Shown one piece after another: positions 34,930 through 38,796 of a stretch of 38,796 nt of DNA (position 1 is its first letter; every line of letters starts with the position of its first letter). The DNA comes from an uncultured Gammaproteobacteria bacterium (GTDB lineage Bacteria > Pseudomonadota > Gammaproteobacteria > Enterobacterales > Psychrobiaceae). The notes beneath the pieces were generated by a model. It was not told the origin of the DNA, did not search any database, and saw only the letters and a list, made by a program, of their open reading frames with translations. A program made the translations under genes and the position numbers. The DNA lies in contig CAKZQF010000194.1 in assembly GCA_937139475.1 (NCBI GenBank), forward strand, positions 1 through 38,796, in the 5' to 3' direction.

Positions 34930-35926
34930 TTGACGTGCTGTACTGTGGCTTAAAATAACTCGGCGATAGCGATTGTTCCAGGTCAATTGTCATCACGTTG
35001 AATTTATCTATGGACAAAATCATTGGCCCTTGCTGTTGTTTGATTTTTTGACCCTGTAAAAAATTAACCGCCTGATCTATTGCCATTTTTCCCTGCTGAA
35101 CCATTTGGTCGGTATTTGCCATCATTATTTTTCCTCGGCGAATACCACGATAAACACCATGACTTAAATAATGACTGAGTATTTTCGGTTTATCTTTTTG
35201 GGGGAGTTGTGCGACTTCACTTATTGCCATTTCTGCCATCACGGCATTGCCGGCGAGATAGTCAATTTCTGGGTATTGTTTAAGCACAGATTTGATTAAT
35301 GAGAACTGGGTTATCTTTTCATTAAAACCATATTTTATATCGACCAGATCGATGGCACTATTGGCTATCGCCGACTTCAATCCAGCAGTAGATTGTGGGC
35401 TACCCCCGCCGCCTTTGGGACCAGGAAACCATGCCAGTTTTACCCTGTCACTGCCTTGTGGATGGCGAAGAGCCAAGTACTCTCCTAGCTTAAAACCCAT
35501 TTGATACCAGGAAACACCGGTGCTGGCAGTAAGCTTTACCGTAGATAGTTCGTTGACCAGGCCAAAAAGAGGTGTACGTTGATTGATCAATTCTAACTGT
35601 TCACTAAGAGAATCGAAATAAACCGAACCCACAAGAATAGCATCTGCTTGCCAGTGCTGACATCGTTCTATTTGAGCCCATTGCTCTGCGCTTTTGCTAT
35701 AGCCTCCGGCTTCTAGTACTTTAAGTTCTACAGCCCTTTGTTTTGCCTGCTCAATCATGCCAAAATTAACACTCAGCCAATATGAGTCTTTCAGGTGTGG
35801 GTACACTGCACATAAGCGCCATGGCTTCGTGGGCGATTCAGTGGCGTTTGCCCTGCTCACAGCAGGTAGATTAAAGGCTAGTGAAACAATAGCCAAAGTA
35901 AGCATGACTAAAATGTGTTTAAACAT
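34883..35926 (-). CDS. torT: Periplasmic TMAO-binding protein TorT
   Basis: This 347-aa periplasmic-binding-protein fold (LacI/RbsB-like, Peripla_BP) has a signal peptide (1-27). It carries the TorT-type start KPWRLCAVYPHLKDSYWLSVNFGM and the central WFPGPKGGGGS. It binds TMAO and interacts with the TorS sensor. It is divergent from torS by 35 bp and convergent with torR. Confidence 0.93.
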   Translation of the reverse strand: MFKHILVMLTLAIVSLAFNLPAVSRANATESPTKPWRLCAVYPHLKDSYWLSVNFGMIEQAKQRAVELKVLEAGGYSKSAEQWAQIERCQHWQADAILVGSVYFDSLSEQLELINQRTPLFGLVNELSTVKLTASTGVSWYQMGFKLGEYLALRHPQGSDRVKLAWFPGPKGGGGSPQSTAGLKSAIANSAIDLVDIKYGFNEKITQFSLIKSVLKQYPEIDYLAGNAVMAEMAISEVAQLPQKDKPKILSHYLSHGVYRGIRRGKIMMANTDQMVQQGKMAIDQAVNFLQGQKIKQQQGPMILSIDKFNVMTIDLEQSLSPSYFKPQYSTSTNSNRPQTDTPRHEP

Positions 35927-35961
35927 AATTGACTCTATTGAGGCGATTTAAGGATATTACA

Positions 35962-38796
35962 TTGCACTTTCGTCAAAGTATAGGTAACAAGCTACTAATT
36001 GCTTTTGGTTTTATCACCGGCTTATTATTGTTTGTAAGCTTGATTTCTTGGTACAGCCTTAATCTCGTTGCGAACACAGGTGAGTATATCACTCATCAAA
36101 CTATCCCTAGTCTAACGAATGCCCGTGAGCTAGCTAATCTCAGTTTGAAAATAACCCATACCACGACATTGCTAAAGAATGCCCAAGACCAGAAAGAGCG
36201 TGGGTTGTACAGTGGTAACCTAAGACAATTAAATTTGTTGATGGAGCAAAAAATCCAATCTTTAGGTGACATTGAACACTCGATTGAGGGCTTGAATCAA
36301 CTTAGGGATAGTAAGGCAGGGATCATCAAAAATATTGCCTTGCTAGACGACTATGCCAGCCAACATATCGATAGAAAAAGCCATTTCAAAGCGTCATTAA
36401 CACAGCTTAGTTTGTCAATTAACACTATAATTCAATTGTCGAGGTCACAGGTCGATAATGCCAACACCTATACTCAAGTTAGACTTGGTGGTATTTATGA
36501 TTTGATTGAGCAGGCAAATAGTAGCGAAAAAATTGCACAAACCCTCGATTCGGTTATTGAGCAAGACTTGAATCAACTGGATAAAATGTTTGCTCTACAG
36601 CAGCACAGCCTACAACTTAAGCACATTCTTAACCTAGCCGAAAATGCTAGGCAGCTTTCGCAAATTGACGCATTGGACAGGCAGCAGTCTTTTCATCTTG
36701 GGATCATTAGCCAACTGGTTTCTTCGATTGAAGATCCACAGCGACTGGCAAAAGCTACGAATGCGACGAACCAGCTAAAACGTTTGCATGATTTATTTGT
36801 TGAGAAAAAAAATATCATCGCACTAAGCGAAAAAAGTTCATTGCTAAATCAAAACATATCAAATCTTTTTACCGAACTTAATCAACATATTATTTCACTA
36901 ATAAAAGATAGCACCAGCTTAGCCCAACAAACGAGCGAACAGCATCGAAAGCTAGTCTTCTGGTCTGAACATATCTTTTTTGGTTCGATATTTCTGTCGT
37001 TAATTGTGGTGATATTAGTGATGTGGAAAGTCGTTTACCGCGGTATTGTTTATCGGCTGGGTCAACATACATCGGCCATCGAGCAATTAGCCGCAGGCAA
37101 CCTCAACGTGAAGGCAAAGTCGAGCGGTAACGATGAACTATCAAAGATGGCGCAAGCAATTGATGTTTTTCGCGATAATGCAATCAAAAAGCAGCGGTTG
37201 GAACAGCAACAAGTAAAAATCGAACAGGAGCTTCGAGACTATCAAGAAAATCTCGAACAATTAGTTGAAGAGCGAACAGTGCAACTGAGTGAAGCAAATG
37301 AAAAATTGCATCGGGAGGCGACAGGCCATAGCGAGGCAAAGCTAATGGCGGAGCAGGCTAATCGTGCAAAATCAGTATTTTTAGCCAACATGAGTCATGA
37401 GATTAGAACACCGATGAATGGAATGATCGGTACACTGGAACTGATGTTAGATACTGAACTAACGCCGCAACAGCAAGCTTACGCCAATACCATATCCAGT
37501 TCAGGGGAAAACTTACTCGATATACTTAACGATATACTCGATTATTCTAAAATTGAAGCTGGACATATCGCGCTGTCTTTACGGGCGATTAATCTTGAAA
37601 AATTAGCCCAGGATATCATTGAGTTAATGCGCTCCAGAGCGATAAGCAAGGGATTAAACTTAACCTTTGAATTAGACCCTCTGCTGAGTCCATGGGTGAT
37701 GGCTGATTTAGGTAAATTACGCCAAGTGCTAATCAACTTGATTAATAATGCGATAAAGTTCACGCCCCGCGGTCACGTGATACTGAATATTACTCGGGCA
37801 GACTCCAAAAGCGAACTTAATAAAATTAGCTTTAGCGTAACAGATACAGGCATTGGCATTGAGTACGCTAAGCAGCAGGAAATATTTGAAGCGTTTACCC
37901 AGGTGACTAACTTTAGTTCGGAATCCGGTACGGGGTTGGGGCTAGCGATAAGTCAACGCTTGGTGGGCGCAATGGGCGGGGCGCTTTCGTTGCATAGTGA
38001 GCAAAACCACGGCAGTTGTTTCTCATTTGAGCTTCAATTATCACCCGCGTCCCAAGATAATATTAATGCACAAATGCAGTTTACTGCCGACTCTACTTAT
38101 CCTCACTTTAATAAAAGATTAAAAGTATTAATCGTAGAGGACAATGAAGTTAATCTTGGTGTTGCTATCGGGCTTACGGAGAAATTAAGACACCAGGTTG
38201 TTGGTGTTGGCGATGGTAAATGTGCAATCGAGAAAATGAATAGCCACAGATTCGATTTAGCATTGCTTGATATCAACCTACCGGATATTAACGGTGTGGA
38301 TTTATCGCAGCAGCTTAAAAAGATGGCCAGTCAACAAGGCTACCAACTCAAAACCATCGCTGTTTCTGCTCATGTTTTTAGAGAAGATATTGATAAGTTC
38401 CTTGATGCTGGATTTGATGGTTTTATTGCCAAACCGGTACAAATGAAACGTCTGGCGCCAGTGATATCCAAGGTAATGGGGGGGCAAAATACGGTGGATA
38501 TTAATGATGAGCCTGAGGAAAACAAACAGTTTGATCCAGATATCTTAAATCAAGACTTAACATATCTTGGCACCGATAAAGTGATTGCATTAGTTGATTT
38601 ATTTGAACAACAAGCAACAAGTTACGTCCAAAAATTGCATCAGGCTAACGCGTTGCAGCAAAAGGAATTACTCCATCAGTTTAAGGGGGCCGCTCATAGT
38701 GTTGGACTAATTGAGCTATATAACTTGTGTCATCACATGGAATCTAATGCAACTAAAAATAAATTATCTAAAGAGCAGATCCACGCTATTGAAGTT
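35962..38796 (+). CDS. torS: Hybrid sensor kinase TorS (3' end outside window)
   Basis: An open frame of 945 codons runs off the window end. I place the start at TTG 35962, with AAGGA seven bases upstream; no ATG fits, and translation reads [21 protein letters not shown]. Domains in order: membrane helix (about 10-30), periplasmic helical sensor (about 31-330), second membrane helix (about 335-355), HAMP (about 354-405) and coiled coil. Then come the histidine kinase with H479 ([13 protein letters not shown]) and ATP-binding GTGLGLAIS, the receiver with D770 (LALLDINLP), and the HPt domain with H905 ([12 protein letters not shown]). This is the four-step phosphorelay of TorS to TorR. Confidence 0.93.
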   Translation, partial: MHFRQSIGNKLLIAFGFITGLLLFVSLISWYSLNLVANTGEYITHQTIPSLTNARELANLSLKITHTTTLLKNAQDQKERGLYSGNLRQLNLLMEQKIQSLGDIEHSIEGLNQLRDSKAGIIKNIALLDDYASQHIDRKSHFKASLTQLSLSINTIIQLSRSQVDNANTYTQVRLGGIYDLIEQANSSEKIAQTLDSVIEQDLNQLDKMFALQQHSLQLKHILNLAENARQLSQIDALDRQQSFHLGIISQLVSSIEDPQRLAKATNATNQLKRLHDLFVEKKNIIALSEKSSLLNQNISNLFTELNQHIISLIKDSTSLAQQTSEQHRKLVFWSEHIFFGSIFLSLIVVILVMWKVVYRGIVYRLGQHTSAIEQLAAGNLNVKAKSSGNDELSKMAQAIDVFRDNAIKKQRLEQQQVKIEQELRDYQENLEQLVEERTVQLSEANEKLHREATGHSEAKLMAEQANRAKSVFLANMSHEIRTPMNGMIGTLELMLDTELTPQQQAYANTISSSGENLLDILNDILDYSKIEAGHIALSLRAINLEKLAQDIIELMRSRAISKGLNLTFELDPLLSPWVMADLGKLRQVLINLINNAIKFTPRGHVILNITRADSKSELNKISFSVTDTGIGIEYAKQQEIFEAFTQVTNFSSESGTGLGLAISQRLVGAMGGALSLHSEQNHGSCFSFELQLSPASQDNINAQMQFTADSTYPHFNKRLKVLIVEDNEVNLGVAIGLTEKLRHQVVGVGDGKCAIEKMNSHRFDLALLDINLPDINGVDLSQQLKKMASQQGYQLKTIAVSAHVFREDIDKFLDAGFDGFIAKPVQMKRLAPVISKVMGGQNTVDINDEPEENKQFDPDILNQDLTYLGTDKVIALVDLFEQQATSYVQKLHQANALQQKELLHQFKGAAHSVGLIELYNLCHHMESNATKNKLSKEQIHAIEV

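Noticed and set aside
1..38796. CRISPR array or rRNA genes
   Set aside because: No regularly spaced repeats with unique spacers and no rRNA sequence were seen anywhere in the window.

Overview
The window looks like a chromosomal segment of a marine gammaproteobacterium of Shewanella/Alteromonadales type. The evidence is a complete TMAO respiration locus (torE-torC-torA-torD with torR, torT and torS), tor-box promoters, and separate nuoC and nuoD genes inside a full complex I operon. The exact genus cannot be fixed from the sequence alone. The nuo block is visibly richer in G+C than the AT-rich island to its left.

Region 1 (about 36-9100) is an integrated island at a tRNA-Leu(CAA) locus. A 5' half-tRNA lies at 36-77, an intact tRNA-Leu at 125-209, and a 56-bp exact copy of the tRNA 3' part at 9042-9097. 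The island encodes a tyrosine integrase, a small overlapping coiled-coil protein, an AlpA-like DNA-binding protein, a small helix-turn-helix-like protein and a RepA-like ATPase. This is a satellite or integrative-element core. Cargo follows: a lipoprotein, a GIY-YIG domain protein, a tail-anchored J-domain protein, an HNH endonuclease paired with a methyltransferase, and an ankyrin protein. GGTGCA-type repeats at both ends look like integrase arm sites.

Region 2 (9098-11230) holds one membrane-bound diguanylate cyclase. It is bracketed by the tRNA-Leu 3' end at 9042-9097 and a decayed copy of that end at 11167-11197. This suggests an older insertion at the same hotspot.

Region 3 (11266-27269, minus strand) is a complex I operon in permuted order: H-I-J-K-[MrpD-like]-[84-aa protein]-[NuoL-like]-M-N-A-B-C-D-E-F-G. 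The usual single nuoL is replaced by two antiporter-type subunits and a small two-helix protein, so the predicted complex has four antiporter-like subunits instead of three. This is the most unusual system in the window.

Region 4 (27719-38796) carries an AAA_28-type ATPase gene and the TMAO locus. TorS (sensor, running off the window), TorT (periplasmic TMAO-binding protein) and TorR (response regulator) are predicted to control torECAD and an outer-membrane protein gene. Both TorR targets carry the same promoter layout: tor box, 12 bp, tor box, 8 bp, -10 element. TorC (pentahaem) passes electrons to periplasmic TorA, TorD is the TorA chaperone and TorE is a small membrane helper. Complex I would feed the quinone pool that TorC draws on.
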